22,401 bases of DNA, from positions 1 to 22,401 of the forward strand of contig CAXHKQ010000065.1 in NCBI GenBank assembly GCA_964017145.1. The letters run 5' to 3'. Under the pieces are notes generated by a model that worked only from the letters and a program-made list of their open reading frames with translations, did not search any database and was not told the DNA's origin. The first letter of the stretch is position 1, and every line of letters starts with the position of its first letter. This DNA is from Agrocybe praecox (lineage: Eukaryota > Basidiomycota > Agaricomycetes > Agaricales > Agrocybaceae). Positions 9,701 to 18,979 of this stretch are shown here, one piece after another. Position numbers and translations under genes: made by a program.

Positions 9701-10419
9701 CAGGTCAAGATATCAGCATCTTGACTGATAGTCAAGCTGCCATTCAGTCGCTTTCCTGCATAAGCTGTTCTTCTCTGCTCGTGCGTGAATGCTGCGAAAG
9801 ACTGCAACTTCTTTCTTCTTCAGTTTCGCTGTTGTTGGCTGGAAGCGGGTCCATACTGCTACTGCAACTTCTATCGGCCCGCAATAACGTCCATCTACTC
9901 TGGGTACCAGCTCACTCAAATCTAGATGGCAACACTGAGGCGGACCTTCTTGCAACTGAGGCATCAAGGCTAACAATCTGTGGACCCCATCCACAGTTTG
10001 GTATTTCCAGTAAATACCGCAGGTTCCTTGTTCTTAGGAATGCAAGTAGGGCGCATCTTTCGAGATGGGCTAATTCGCGTGGGAGTGAACACACAAAATT
10101 GTTTGCGCCTTCACCCTCCCGCATCGTTACCAGAGCAATTCTGGACTATTCTCGAGGCCGAATTGGTCTTTTCTTCAACTACCTCACAGGTCACTCTCTG
10201 AACAAACACTTCTTTAGACTACGTTTGGTGCAGTCTCCTCTCTGCAGGCTTTGCCTGGAGGAGGAAGAATGCACATCTCACATTCTCTGCGAATGTCCTG
10301 CGATCGCTTCAGAAAGACTTGCTACCTTTGGCAAGGAATTCATTGCTTTCAATAGTATTCACCTTCTCAAGCTCAAACAGGTTTTTCGCTTCGTCGATAA
10401 CTTCGTGGGCACGTCATGA
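6721..10419 (+). CDS. Retrotransposon ORF2 polyprotein: AP endonuclease, reverse transcriptase, RNase H
   Basis: A 1232-residue protein from ATG 6721, chosen because it overlaps the ORF1 stop and begins just before the endonuclease; the frame is open upstream to 6664. The APE-type endonuclease (about 8-240) nicks target DNA: N14 in VNLHH, E41 in QEPW, GADANSHN at 142-149, and D219-H220 in LSDHN. The reverse transcriptase (about 440-720) shows the fingers motif FLPKPGK, D585 in FLDIEGAFDK, QGCPQGGVLSPL, and Y673-ADD in GYADDIAII. The RNase H domain (about 938-1085) has D942 (FTDGSS), E977 (QAEIYA), D1003 (LTDSQAA), H1065 (VPAHSN) and D1075. The C-terminal zinc motif is C1175-X2-C-X8-H-X4-C1192. 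Every catalytic residue I can check is present and there is no frame break, so the enzyme is probably functional. RNase H separates this from jockey/CR1-type elements. The assignment is secure; the clade is less so. Confidence 0.95.
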   Translation: MESASKSLKLVQVNLHHCRAAAYNLQAVVLRDEVDVALIQEPWQVRGKVMGLDIPGYRILTPFSSTKVRTCIVLKDNLTCTYLSLLSTPDLTVTVLETNDEGRNLLLAAAYLPYDSRDMPPGEDVAKLVQYCTNGRLDLVIGADANSHNICWGSTNTNNRGESLLDFIACNNLVIANTGNNPTFENRLRSEVLDITLTSASLCGFILNWHVSEEVSLSDHNYIIFNIATRKEFRSLQNSSYRSIRHTNWVRFKSSVTRELGGSPTLDSHEDIDTAVSHFHNILYRAWENNCPERVRSDKLAPVWWNNSLSYLRKQANRSINRAKRTGLSNDWNVARSKRLVYKNEMRNSKRDHWRDQCSNIKSAKDAARMVKAFSCNPDVQLGSMKRPDGSSTMSTAGSLELLLQTHFPGCVIGNSESVFTEATNFPSMAADCDFITTEKVKWAVDTFAPFKSAGPDNIQPVLLQKMGSSALSRLKDIFVACITHSFLPTSWRTSKVVFLPKPGKETYDLPKSFRPICLMSFLLETLERLCDRHIRDTTLIQRPLHRMQHAYMTGRSVESALHCVVSKVESARSRHEYSLGLFLDIEGAFDKVKVDTVLKSFSDFGIPYSIGKWITNMLLNRSVTTNLRGKQISARVHQGCPQGGVLSPLIWSMVVDSLLATLNNLGYYSVGYADDIAIIPIGKHLTTVTEVAQQALRECEKWCISSGLSVNPSKTGLVLFNNSRNYSLPVSLRLFNKPLQLQEDTKYLGVTLDRKLNFRKHIDTKCQTAIRTLFQLRRAFGRNWGLSPSITRWIYTSMVRPALCYAALVWWPRIRVATVCAPLRKIQRLACICISGAIKTTSLSSMEVLLSIVPIDIHIESEALLAAHRLKNAGTWLTGRGSGGHSQILLKSLLLSPDLDIRSDQGTATFHFNRTFSCEIPTKDAWMAGTVNVEGLKIFTDGSSTSRSSGAGIFSSDLNIRSSIPLGEMTTAFQAEIYAILTAANTVMELDISGQDISILTDSQAAIQSLSCISCSSLLVRECCERLQLLSSSVSLLLAGSGSILLLQLLSARNNVHLLWVPAHSNLDGNTEADLLATEASRLTICGPHPQFGISSKYRRFLVLRNASRAHLSRWANSRGSEHTKLFAPSPSRIVTRAILDYSRGRIGLFFNYLTGHSLNKHFFRLRLVQSPLCRLCLEEEECTSHILCECPAIASERLATFGKEFIAFNSIHLLKLKQVFRFVDNFVGTS

Positions 10420-10619
10420 CACCTCGGTGTAACAAAGTTTGGAGTACGGCATAGTGGGCCCAGCACGGTGGCTTGGTGCCAGTGCTCTTCTTGGTTGTAT
10501 GTGTGTGTATTTGTTGTGAGAATGAATGAATATATATATATATAGACTAAGGAGACACAACTCCGCAGTCGCTACTGAGCCGCTGGTCAACAGGGGCCCT
10601 GGCGATGATGATATATATA
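10420..10619 (+). other. Retrotransposon 3' UTR and simple-repeat tail
   Basis: Two hundred bases from the ORF2 stop to the target-site duplication. A TA microsatellite (about 10529-10544) is followed by unique sequence and then GGCGATGATGATATATATATA at the extreme 3' end. There is no poly(A) tail or AATAAA next to the end, which suggests that reverse transcription is primed on the short GAT/TA repeat. Confidence 0.75.
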
Positions 10620-10632
10620 TAGTGAACCATGT
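10620..10632. repeat. Target-site duplication, right copy
   Basis: TAGTGAACCATGT is identical to 3398-3410. It also regenerates the right terminal repeat end of mariner family M copy 2, whose TA follows at 10632-10633. Confidence 0.9.
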
Positions 10633-10648
10633 AGTATTTCGAAATGCT

Positions 10649-10784
10649 AAAATTCAATCGAAAGACCATTTATCTGGCTATTTTTGTTGATAAATATTAT
10701 TGCCCTGTATCGGGTGCCGGGTGTATGCTTCAAACTATGCTCCAAAAACCGAGAGCATGTTTTTTGTCGATTTGAAAAAGGGGG
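10649..10784. repeat. Dispersed repeat family R, copy 1
   Basis: Shares ATTTATCTGGCTAT, ATTATTGCCCTGTATCGGGT, CTCCAAAAACCG and AGCATGTTTTTT, in order and at similar spacing, with 15196-15337. No coding capacity or terminal repeats are visible. It is probably a fragment of an unnamed transposon. Confidence 0.65.
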
Positions 10785-11730
10785 TATGTTTTGCCTCCTA
10801 AACTATACCATTCAGAGTCGAAAATTAACAAATAAGTTCCTTTTATTCTAGACGACAAAAGAATACAAATTAAATACATGTAAATCGCTCCGAGGTCTTT
10901 TCCAGATAAAATTGATTGGACTGTGTTACATATTTGAATGATAATTCTGTCATAAAAAATTATATTGATACAACATAAAGATGAATGTTCATGTAAGGTG
11001 AAACAAAAACAGACAAAGGTATTTTTTTGTGGAGTAGGTTGACCCACAGCCACAGCCGACTAAAAATCTCTGAGGAAATGTTATCAAATTTCGAACTTGC
11101 GCACATTTATGGAAGCGTCTCTGGTCACAGCCCGATGTTAAAGCGTCCAGAGGTTCCATTTCTCATCGAATATTCAATACTTATACCATAACAAATAATA
11201 ATTTGTAGTTCTGTGAGTAGAAAACACGTAACTCATCCAAGAACACATGTTTCGCTATGAAGGGTCCAATACAGTAATACAATATGCATTGTTTCGATGC
11301 TCGGCATTCGCTCAATCTTACACTAAAAAATCTAGAAAACCAATTTGATTCGAGCAAAAACGCTTCAAATTATACAAATGAATTCGGAAAAGTTCAACCT
11401 GGTTCAACCTATCTCAAAGCGAGTTTACTTGAATAAAAAATAAATAGACGTTATCATCTTATCGTATCTTTTTTTCGAGTCAAACATGCTTATTGAAATT
11501 GTGTAGTCTGATAATACTGCTGATTTCACTGATATTGACAAAAAAACACATTTTAAATCCAACCTTGGCTGTCGGCACCATGTATTTCGAAAACTTTGTT
11601 TCACACCTGAGTCGTGTAATAGGTCGTGTGTGCTAGTAGACCTTACAATAATTTATAATAAGTATCTCCTTTTGTTGTTAAGAGAATATCAAATGTAATG
11701 ACTCTATTCACTGTCGACTGTTCAATCAAT
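10785..11730. other. Intergenic AT-rich DNA, nothing recognised
   Basis: This stretch is AT-rich with scattered short open frames on both strands and no domain, terminal repeat or promoter I can support. The 107-codon minus-strand frame at 10730-11053 has no recognisable motif and overlaps the dispersed repeat. Confidence 0.5.
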
Positions 11731-12034
11731 ATTTTCATTTTCTACCCTTTCTACTCTACGGTTCATCCGAGCCGACTCAAACGGACACGCAATGACAGCG
11801 CGCATAATATTTATGCGCGGAAATATTATATACTATTTTCATTTTCTACCCTTTCTACTCTACGGTTCATCCGAGCCGACTCAAACGGACACGCAATGAC
11901 AGCGCGCATAATATTTATGCGCGGAAATATTATATACATATTTTCATTTTCTACCCTTTCTACTCTACGGTTCATCCGAGCCGACTCAAACGGACACGCA
12001 ATGACAGCGCGCATAATATTTATGCGCGCTCTAT
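11731..12034. repeat. Three-copy 105-bp tandem repeat with internal palindrome
   Basis: Copies begin at 11731, 11835 and 11940 with ATTTTCATTTTCTACCC (periods 104 and 105) and are almost identical. Each contains CGGTTCATCCGAGCCGACTC and ends in the palindrome CGCGCATAATATTTATGCGCG (arms of 9 bp around TAT). The third copy departs from the others right after its palindrome (about 12030). The near-identity points to recent duplication. Confidence 0.9.
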
Positions 12035-12363
12035 ACGCATGTCTAGCTACATGCTCGGCTTCTTGATGGCGGCGGTTGCCTTGTGGTTGGGCCGCATACC
12101 AGAGCGAACGGCCGCACTCTGATAGGTTGAAAACTAACGATTGTGTTGGCGACGGCGACGTCGTGCTAAGTCACCCGTGTCACGCGTGGCCCAGTTTGCC
12201 GGCGGAGTTTGACGTGCTGGCGACGTCTCGCCAGTGTCAGTCGCTGTGTCCTCTTCGGTGAGCCGCAAGCGTACGGAAGTGACACGGAAGTGGCGTGCGA
12301 TATGGTTTATTGTCGGGAAGGAATGTCGCATACGCATTGAATTTATGAATCATTTGTACCACA
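12035..12363. other. GC-rich, CpG-rich island, possible promoter
   Basis: Base composition rises sharply after the tandem array. On the minus strand two ACTTCCG (ETS-like) sites lie 11 bp apart near 12275-12292. On the plus strand there is TCAGTCG (initiator-like) near 12237 followed by TTCG|GTGAGC, a possible donor. Neither strand has a convincing coding exon. It could be an unannotated 5' exon or a regulatory island. Confidence 0.25.
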
Positions 12364-12392
12364 GTGAAACCTCCCTAAGGCGGAATCGCCGG

Positions 12393-13089
12393 CAGGTCCG
12401 TCTTACGGTTTTCAGGGGCCCTGGGGTTTGGGGCCCTAAAAACTGGTCCGCAAACATGTCCTTTTAAATTATTTCTCTACTCTGCACAATGGATGCTATC
12501 ATTGAGTTATCATGCATTTCTTGATGTTAAAAAAATCCATTTTCGATGATGACTTACTAGTTGCCATACAAGTGCGAACACATATTATGAACTTCGAACT
12601 TCTGGCAGTTTGCAATTCGTGCGTTCGATAAAAAACAACATATTGTTCATGTGGCCCGCTTTCCTTCGAAAATACATGAACTTATATTGATTTGTTCGAA
12701 GGCGAGGATCCAAATTACTTGATGATCGGCACATATTCATAAAATTGAAATTTTGTGATGTATTGCGAGTGTAGCCTCTTTCAAAAACATATTTATATGC
12801 CTGTTTTTGTTGGAAAACACAGGCAATTGAATCAATATATGAATGTAACAAATAACGTGGGCCTCGATTCACGCTCTTCACCCTGCCTGAAAAAATCATC
12901 ATTGGAATCATAATAAACTTCAGGCACTTTTAGTTGGCAATTTCAATTTCACTCTATAATTTATTTACAAGGGTTTTATTTCCAACATATGGTGAATAAA
13001 TGAAATAAATGAACGCTTGGTCTCGGGGCCCTTGGACCTGCGGGGCCCCTGGCTAATGCCCAGTTGGCAATGCTCCTAAGTCGGCCCTG
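12393..13089. mobile_element. hAT-like MITE
   Basis: The ends are inverted repeats: left CAGGTCCGTCTTACGG, and right, inverted, CAGGGCCGACTTAGGA. GGGGCCC-rich subterminal tracts follow on both sides. The flanks are ATCGCCGG on the left and TCGCACGG on the right, which resemble a decayed 8-bp target-site duplication as made by hAT transposases. The 697-bp interior is AT-rich and has no recognisable transposase; a 108-codon minus-strand frame at 12585-12911 shows no known motif. It is non-autonomous. Confidence 0.6.
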
Positions 13090-13189
13090 TCGCACGGGAC
13101 CGAACACATTTTCCGGATTAGCGAGGATTCCGGCTTAGGGCTTATCAACAAAATGTTTTGATATCGTTTCTACGTTTATGGGCATGCGA

Positions 13190-13521
13190 AATTGCTCTTT
13201 GCGGAAAGTGTGAAAACTCACAATCGACCAAATCAACCGATTAGCCATAAACAATGTTTTGGGCTATGAATTGTGGTCGCTTTTCTCCGTATTTCGCCAT
13301 CAGCGACTCTTGCATAATTCAAAATTTAACATAGTGGCCCAGGATATAAAAATAATGAATGAAAAATAGTTTTTTTTTGCATGAGTGCACGAAAAAAAAA
13401 CTTTTTCGAATGGGATCGTGATATTGGATTGCAGGATCGATCTTGAAGGAAACTATGCAAAAACAGTTTTGATCGAAAAGTTGGTATTTTCATAATTTTC
13501 CCCAAGACTTATTGCATCACG
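13190..13521 (+). mobile_element. Mariner-derived element, family M copy 3 (right half only)
   Basis: The right end TTTTCCCCAAGACTTATTGC ATCACG followed by TA is a variant of the family M right terminal repeat. Inward it shares TGCGGA-AGNGTG, GCTATGAATTGTGNTC and GNGATCNTGATATT blocks with copy 2. No left terminal repeat is found; the 5' half is missing, with the break near 13190. No coding capacity remains. Confidence 0.55.
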
Positions 13522-13523
13522 TA

Positions 13524-15195
13524 TATCTCAGTGTATCCGACTACCAGTCAATATTGGATCGTTAGTCATAATTGTTGCAGGATCCAAGAATAGCTTTCAT
13601 TCCCCTCTTCGGATGCAAATGATAATAATCAACGGCATCAGAATATATTTATTAACTCGCGGAAATTACTCTATGTATTTCTCTATCGAAATTATATTGT
13701 TGAACGAACCCATCAAAAGCATGATCATCTTCGCATGACTTTGACCGCTCGCTAATGCTTGCAAAGTGTATTGCACACACATAAATATCAAAACTGTATA
13801 TGCTCTACAATGCCATATGCATAGTCTCCATCTCCATCCATCGCATTCGCAAAGCGCACGAAACTTTTTATTACCCACATAGCGTCGTTGGCTTGTCAAC
13901 CCATATTAGACCGACGTATCAGTGTAAAACTAATGATGCAGGTCATGAGAATCATCGGTAGATTTGAGATTAGAACACCTATATGAAACCTTATACAACC
14001 TTTCCGCCGCCCAACACTCTTAATGGGGTAAAATGGATGTAGATTATGATGATGATGCCGCTCTTCGTGATACCGCATTATAAAATATTGTTTTATATGC
14101 GCGTTAAAACAAATAAAAATAAAAATAAATGATAAGTGCTTTTGTAACGAAATAACAAAAAAATCGTGGTAATTAGAATCATTCATATTCCCCAATTCCG
14201 TTTAAAAATTCGAACTTGTGAGAAATCGAGTTGTAATCTCATCGCGCTGTTCGCTCAGCCACGCCACGTCACATTCTTCCAAATAAATCGGCCAGTACAT
14301 TAACACCATATGCACACAAGCAGAACGACGCGCGACGAAAAACGCGCGCGCGCTCGATTGCCGGGCATTTGCATTGCATTCTCCGCGCGCCGCATACACA
14401 AAAATATAACCGCGCGATGACTGACTCGAGAACTACTGTCCTATAGAATGGTGATCGTTATGCATATTATTATAATTATCACAGCCAAACCAACGCACTC
14501 ACACATAAACATGAGGCTCCAAATAAAAAAGCACTACTTCGACGCAGACTTACACACACACATTTAGAATCTTGTTCGACAATTTCAAATCATCCAACTA
14601 TTTGAAATATCAATTTCTTTAAAAATACTGTATATTTGCATATGGTATGGTATTTTCAAGAGGTGGCCTCAACCGATAACACTTTCCATTTTGTAAAAAA
14701 ATATGAAAGTTCAATAACTTTTTTCGTATTTTAGTTATCCAATTTCCTCCCTTATATTTTGCCAAACAAAGTTGGTATGTATAAACTAACGACAATCAAC
14801 TAGGAACAAATTGTTGACGATTATGTCACTTAACAAAATAAAATAAATACAATTTATAAATAAAAAAACCTTGCTTTGAGAGGGAGCATAATTCGAAAAT
14901 ATTAACCCATATACTACTCCGCGCAGTTGAAGTTCAACCACCTACAACCGATTTATTCAAGCCTGGCTGTAAGATGAATTACTATGATTCGAGTAATAAC
15001 AATGATGCAATCATATGCATTGGTTCTTCCTCTGAGTATATACAAAAAATTGCAACAAAAGTCTCGCCTCCGACGACGCGCGTATATAATATAATGAAAT
15101 GTCGTAATGTTTTGAGTGATGAGGATCTGTGCTCAATGTAATTACCAATCATTTGAGTATACTTGCAGTGCTGTAAGTAAATCCATTGAGAAGTT
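13524..15195. other. Intergenic region without a supported gene
   Basis: Mostly AT-rich. A GC-rich patch at about 14330-14420, with alternating GCGCGCGC and an AAATATAACCGCGCG stretch beside it, might be promoter-like, but no start, exon or splice chain can be built around it. Short open frames (77-99 codons, minus strand) have no recognisable motif. Confidence 0.45.
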
Positions 15196-15337
15196 AAAAT
15201 GCAATCGATAGTCCAGTCCATTTATCTGGCTATATTTTTGCTAAACATTATTGCCCTGTATCGGGTCTGTCCTTCAAGCAATACTCCAAAAACCGAAAGC
15301 ATGTTTTTTTTTACGATTTGAAAATATAAAAGAGTGG
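15196..15337. repeat. Dispersed repeat family R, copy 2
   Basis: Same orientation as copy 1 (10649-10784) and similar over the whole stretch, with several small indels. It ends near AGAGTGGCC, after which the two copies no longer align. Confidence 0.65.
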
Positions 15338-15479
15338 CCACAACCGGGCAACTTCACCTGATTTTCAATTCGATATTTCATTCAAAAACTTCAAATATCT
15401 GAATACTTATTAAGCAACAAAAATCTGACTCTTCGACTTACTGTTCGAAGACTATATCATTCAACAGTCTGCTTCGACG

Positions 15480-16070
15480 ACGCGACTCCGCGAGACGAAC
15501 TTGCAATTATGTGTGTGTGTGTCTGTGTTAACGCTGTTACTGCTGCGCTAACCGCCGCTCAAGGTCGCGACATTTCTCATATCTCCACAACCCCACCCCA
15601 GCGGCGAGCGCAATATTTTTTCGGCGTGCGTTGCGATGAGGTGTCGGCAGCGGAGTCGCGAAATGCACCGACGATCGCACCAACCAGCCAGCTCAGATCC
15701 GTGTCGATCGCACTCGCAGTCGGTCGCTAGCGGCACGATCATCAGCGTGTGAGTGTGATCAGTTTCGCCTCGAGTGTGGTGGGCGTTCGGAGTGAATTTA
15801 CCGACGATACCGACGATACCAGCAGTGTGTGTGTGTGTTCTCAAGTGCTAATCGATCGATCACCACCGCTCCCGCTTAGATCTAGCCTCTCCTAGGCTTT
15901 GTCTGTGCCGGTGTGCGTGCTCTCGCACGCCCCCTCATTTGCTTCCCAGACATAGCCCGGAAGAGGTTGGATGCATTCGCTTTGGGGCTGCCATCAAAAC
16001 GCCGACGACGAGGACAACGAAGACGACGATCCATCCACGACGCAGTCAGTGAACCGCATTTGAAATAATG
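15480..16070 (+). other. Possible 5' leader exon and promoter of a plus-strand gene
   Basis: A GC-rich block with TG microsatellites (15511-15522 and about 15825-15838), repeated CGATACCGA, and an initiator-like ATCAGTTTCG near 15759. An ATG at 15971 opens MHSLWGCHQNADDEDNEDDD and ends after 30 codons. A weak donor GCA|GTCAGT lies just before the stop. No downstream exon on the plus strand is recognisable in the window. The peptide is acidic and I do not recognise it. The composition resembles insect 5' UTRs, but the call is tentative. Confidence 0.25.
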
Positions 16071-16111
16071 ACTGTAATTTTAAATCAATCTCGATCGCGA
16101 TATCACGACTA

Positions 16112-16644
16112 CATACGGTTCAATAAGTCCCGGGAAATTCGGTGTTCTGGTGCCATCACTTTCGAATCGATAACATTTTCTAAAAGTGACAACTTTTTAA
16201 GTGGCAGTGTCAAAGTAGTCTGAAAGGTATTCCGTTTATTGTAAACCTCGGTTCACTATTACGATCAGGTGAAAAACTTGGAGTTTCGTGTTCTGATGAA
16301 GTGCAGTTTTCTGATTGGAACAAGTGGGCTGGAAATCAAACAGGTTTTATTACGTGTGATCCACGTTTAGTCCCACCCGTTCGATTATGGGGATGCGAGA
16401 GCACTTTGAGGGAAGGATGCCGCAAAAACGCGATTAACGCACAATTTTCAAATTTAATTTGTAGGATTGGAGCAAAGAAAAAGGCAGTCTAAATCGAGAA
16501 AAAATAATATTCTGCAGGAGTTAGCGACAAATACTTTACGAAAACGATCGTGATATTGCATGATAGCTAGATCTAGGCTATCGGTCACGAAGGAAACAAA
16601 AAAACAAATTTTCAATAATGTTACCAAGACTTTTTTGAATCATG
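16112..16644 (+). mobile_element. Mariner-derived element, family M copy 4
   Basis: Left terminal repeat CATACGGTTCAATAAGTCCC and right terminal repeat (inverted) CATGATTCAAAAAAGTCTTG, each next to TA. At 16272-16343 the plus strand encodes NLEFRVLMKCSFLIGTSGLE, matching the conserved start of mariner transposases (ExRVLIKxxFLxGxxxxEI). A stop follows soon after, and the rest of the transposase is deleted. At 533 bp this is an internally deleted derivative. It is the cleanest link between family M and mariner. Confidence 0.75.
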
Positions 16645-16646
16645 TA

Positions 16647-18421
16647 GTATATGCTGCTTGCTACCACCGACGACGACATCCGTGTGTGACTGTGCGAGAC
16701 GCTAGATGCATTCGAAATGTGATCGCACAGCGCTGCCGCCGAACCGCGATCACAAAGAGAGGGCATCTCCATCGGCGGCAGCTGGCGACGACGCTTTGCG
16801 CGGTTACTCACACTTGTTGTGCACGAATGCGCGCACGCTCGCGCACGATGAACACGCACAGCGCACACCCGAAATTACGTCATTTCGCAGGAATTGTCGA
16901 GGTTCTGCTCGCGGTGCGTGAACGCAACTGGATTCGGCATATACGATATGACTAGACCGCACTAACTTTGTACGATGATTCAAAGCATTGTGATATATCC
17001 AGTGTGCACTGTCTGGTATTTTGGCGATTTATAATTATGTGCACATATTTTGTCGTTTGTTTGAACCTCTCCAGAGGTGTTGGTTTGAGTGTGACAAAAT
17101 ACGGAATAGTGTGAACGAGAATGTGTTCAAATGCAAAATACAAGTTATTTATTTAATTGGAAATGTTGAACCACAGTATTTGAAAAGTACTCGAGTACAA
17201 AACACACAACTGAGATGAGTATTTCGTGAAAAGTTCGATCTTCTAGGAAACGTATTTTTATAACTCGAATAATAACATTATTTTAAATACCATGCACATC
17301 TGTCACATGGGAACATACTTGCACCTGTACCTGGATGTTTAAAATGAGTAAAATATTATGAACTTAAAATCAGTTCCAAGTGTTAAACCAACCTGAGGTG
17401 GTCGAAGTCTGAATACACTCGACTCGTTATGACGCTTTATTCTGGATGTCTGAGTGTGTGCGTGTGTGTGTGTGTTTTTCGTGTTTGCATACGCGCATGC
17501 GCATTCTGCTCTTTATCGCCACCAAAATATAAATTCAAACGAACAAAAACGACCGCTGGCAAAGCTGAGCTGACACATAAAAAAACGACAACGGCGATGC
17601 GACGCCATCGCAGCAGAGAATCGAACACCACCCGAAACAGCACTGTTGATTTGCATATTAAATTGTTTGTGCATATGTGATTTCGACGACGATGAGATGC
17701 AGTCGGGGATTGGATTTTTGTATGACTTTGTCGTTGTCGTCGCACCGGTTTTCTGGTTTTGATCACCACCCGCCCAAACAGCGGCGAGACACGTCGTCCA
17801 TTCTATTGACATTCACACGGTTTTTTGTTCGTCTTCGTCCATTATCGGGTTTTTTATTTGCTTGCCAAATATAAATATAGAGTTGATCGATCTGCCATAT
17901 TATTACGTTTTGCGAGTTTAGGACGCGCGTCCTCTCTAGTCATCATACTAGCCTGTTATATACTAATACTCAGCTAGCTCATTATAAAACATACATGAAA
18001 TTGTTCTCGTTTTTCGTTTTGTAGGAAACGTAGCAGTGACATAAACATGTAATGATGCCGAATGGAAATTTATGAGGCTGAGTACGCCCTAAGAAAGACC
18101 TCTCCTATATTTTTTATAGGAAGTGAAATCAAATATTTACTCCAATATAAATTATATGTATTCCGTGATTGGTTGATCATGAATTTTTTTTATCCTTTTT
18201 TTTCTTCTTTGTATAGTATAGAAGAATTTTCATTGAACAATACTGCATCATAAAATTGTTTGTGTGACTGTTACTTCTCCTACAAAACTAAAAACCAGTA
18301 TAATTTCGTGTCGGTTTTAAATCATTGCGCTAGACTTGTACACTATTACTGTATGGGCAGGACAGGGATGGATTAAAATAAATAATTAACACACAAACAT
18401 GCACAAACATGCACAGTCTTC
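16647..18421. other. Region 3' of the LRRK-like gene, no coding exon supported
   Basis: It includes a GC-rich stretch (16660-16930), a TG microsatellite (17453-17476) and AT-rich DNA. It probably contains the 3' UTR of the minus-strand gene ending at 18422. The nearest minus-strand AATAAA that I noticed is at 17853-17858, about 570 bp past the stop. Open frames near 17430-17880 on both strands lack motifs. Confidence 0.4.
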
Positions 18422-18688
18422 TCAAACCGGCGCCCAATGCTCGGCTCGCCACAGTAACGCATGCACATGGCTGCCACTCGCTGCCGATGGCGCACCGCGA
18501 TGATTTTGCTGCTGCTGCTGCTGCTCGTAACGCTGATCCTCGGCGAACGGAGTCGTGCTGCTGCTGCTGCTGGTGTTGCCGCCCGCGATCGTTGAGTCCG
18601 TGTAGCGACGGATCAGCGATCGATAGCCACGCCCAAATGTTGCCAGCAGCGGCTCGTGCACGTTGAGCACGGGCAGAATGCAGCAGAC
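18422..18688 (-). CDS. Lrrk: Last exon of LRRK-like gene (C-terminal beta-propeller end)
   Basis: The acceptor TTTTCCCAG| at 18689 opens VCCILPVLNVHEPLLATFGR GYRSLIRRYTD, followed by a low-complexity insert with five consecutive Ser and six or more Gln (CAG/AGC repeats), then HALLWRAEHWAPV and a TGA at 18422-18424. The 267 nt encode 88 residues. It joins in phase 0 to the exon at 20933-21441, giving RPFEDE-VCCILPV. GRGYRSL and the terminal LLWRAEHW read as the last blades of a WD40-like propeller. My best match from memory is the C-terminus of the LRRK/Roco kinases (GTPase plus kinase plus WD40, acting at endolysosomal membranes and in cytoskeletal signalling). I cannot confirm this without a search. 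The exon frame is intact. The serine and glutamine runs are typical insect-lineage expansions. Confidence 0.6.
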   Translation of the reverse strand, partial: VCCILPVLNVHEPLLATFGRGYRSLIRRYTDSTIAGGNTSSSSSTTPFAEDQRYEQQQQQQNHRGAPSAASGSHVHALLWRAEHWAPV

Positions 18689-18979
18689 CTGGGAAAACGA
18701 GAATGATTGGGAATCGTGTGTCGTCTGTATTTTGCACAAAAGCTCATTCGGACAAGCACTACCTAATTTGGGTACCTAATCCTAGCCCATATTAATAAAT
18801 AGAATGTTACTTGAAAATATAATATTAATTGCAAGTCGATGTACTGTGTACTGTGTGTTCTTTATTTCGAACAATAATATAGGGGGTTTCAATAATGACG
18901 CTCGATCTGTGTCTGAATATATAGCGAATTCATGTTGATGCAATATTTGTAAAACGAAATGCAAATTCTATCGTCAGTG

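Larger units (their letters stand above)
3411..10619 (+). mobile_element. Full-length non-LTR retrotransposon (RNase H-bearing, LOA/R1/I-type)
   Basis: A 7209-bp element flanked by a perfect 13-bp target-site duplication, as made by target-primed reverse transcription. It has a 5' region with degenerate repeats (3411 to about 5300), ORF1 (RRM-like), ORF2 (endonuclease, reverse transcriptase, RNase H, CCHC), a 200-bp 3' UTR, and a simple-sequence 3' end (GATGATGATATATATATA) instead of a poly(A) tail. The 5' end TCAGTTTCG matches the TCAGT initiator used by internal promoters of this class. ORF2 is intact with all catalytic residues in place, and the duplication is undecayed, so the insertion is recent and possibly mobile. 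The clade is uncertain: the RNase H domain and non-poly(A) tail fit LOA or I types, while the endonuclease start resembles R1/LOA. Confidence 0.93.

Noticed and set aside
11698..12066. 122-codon open frame over the tandem array
   Set aside because: It repeats the same 35 residues because the DNA repeat length (105 bp) is a multiple of three; there is no other sign of coding.
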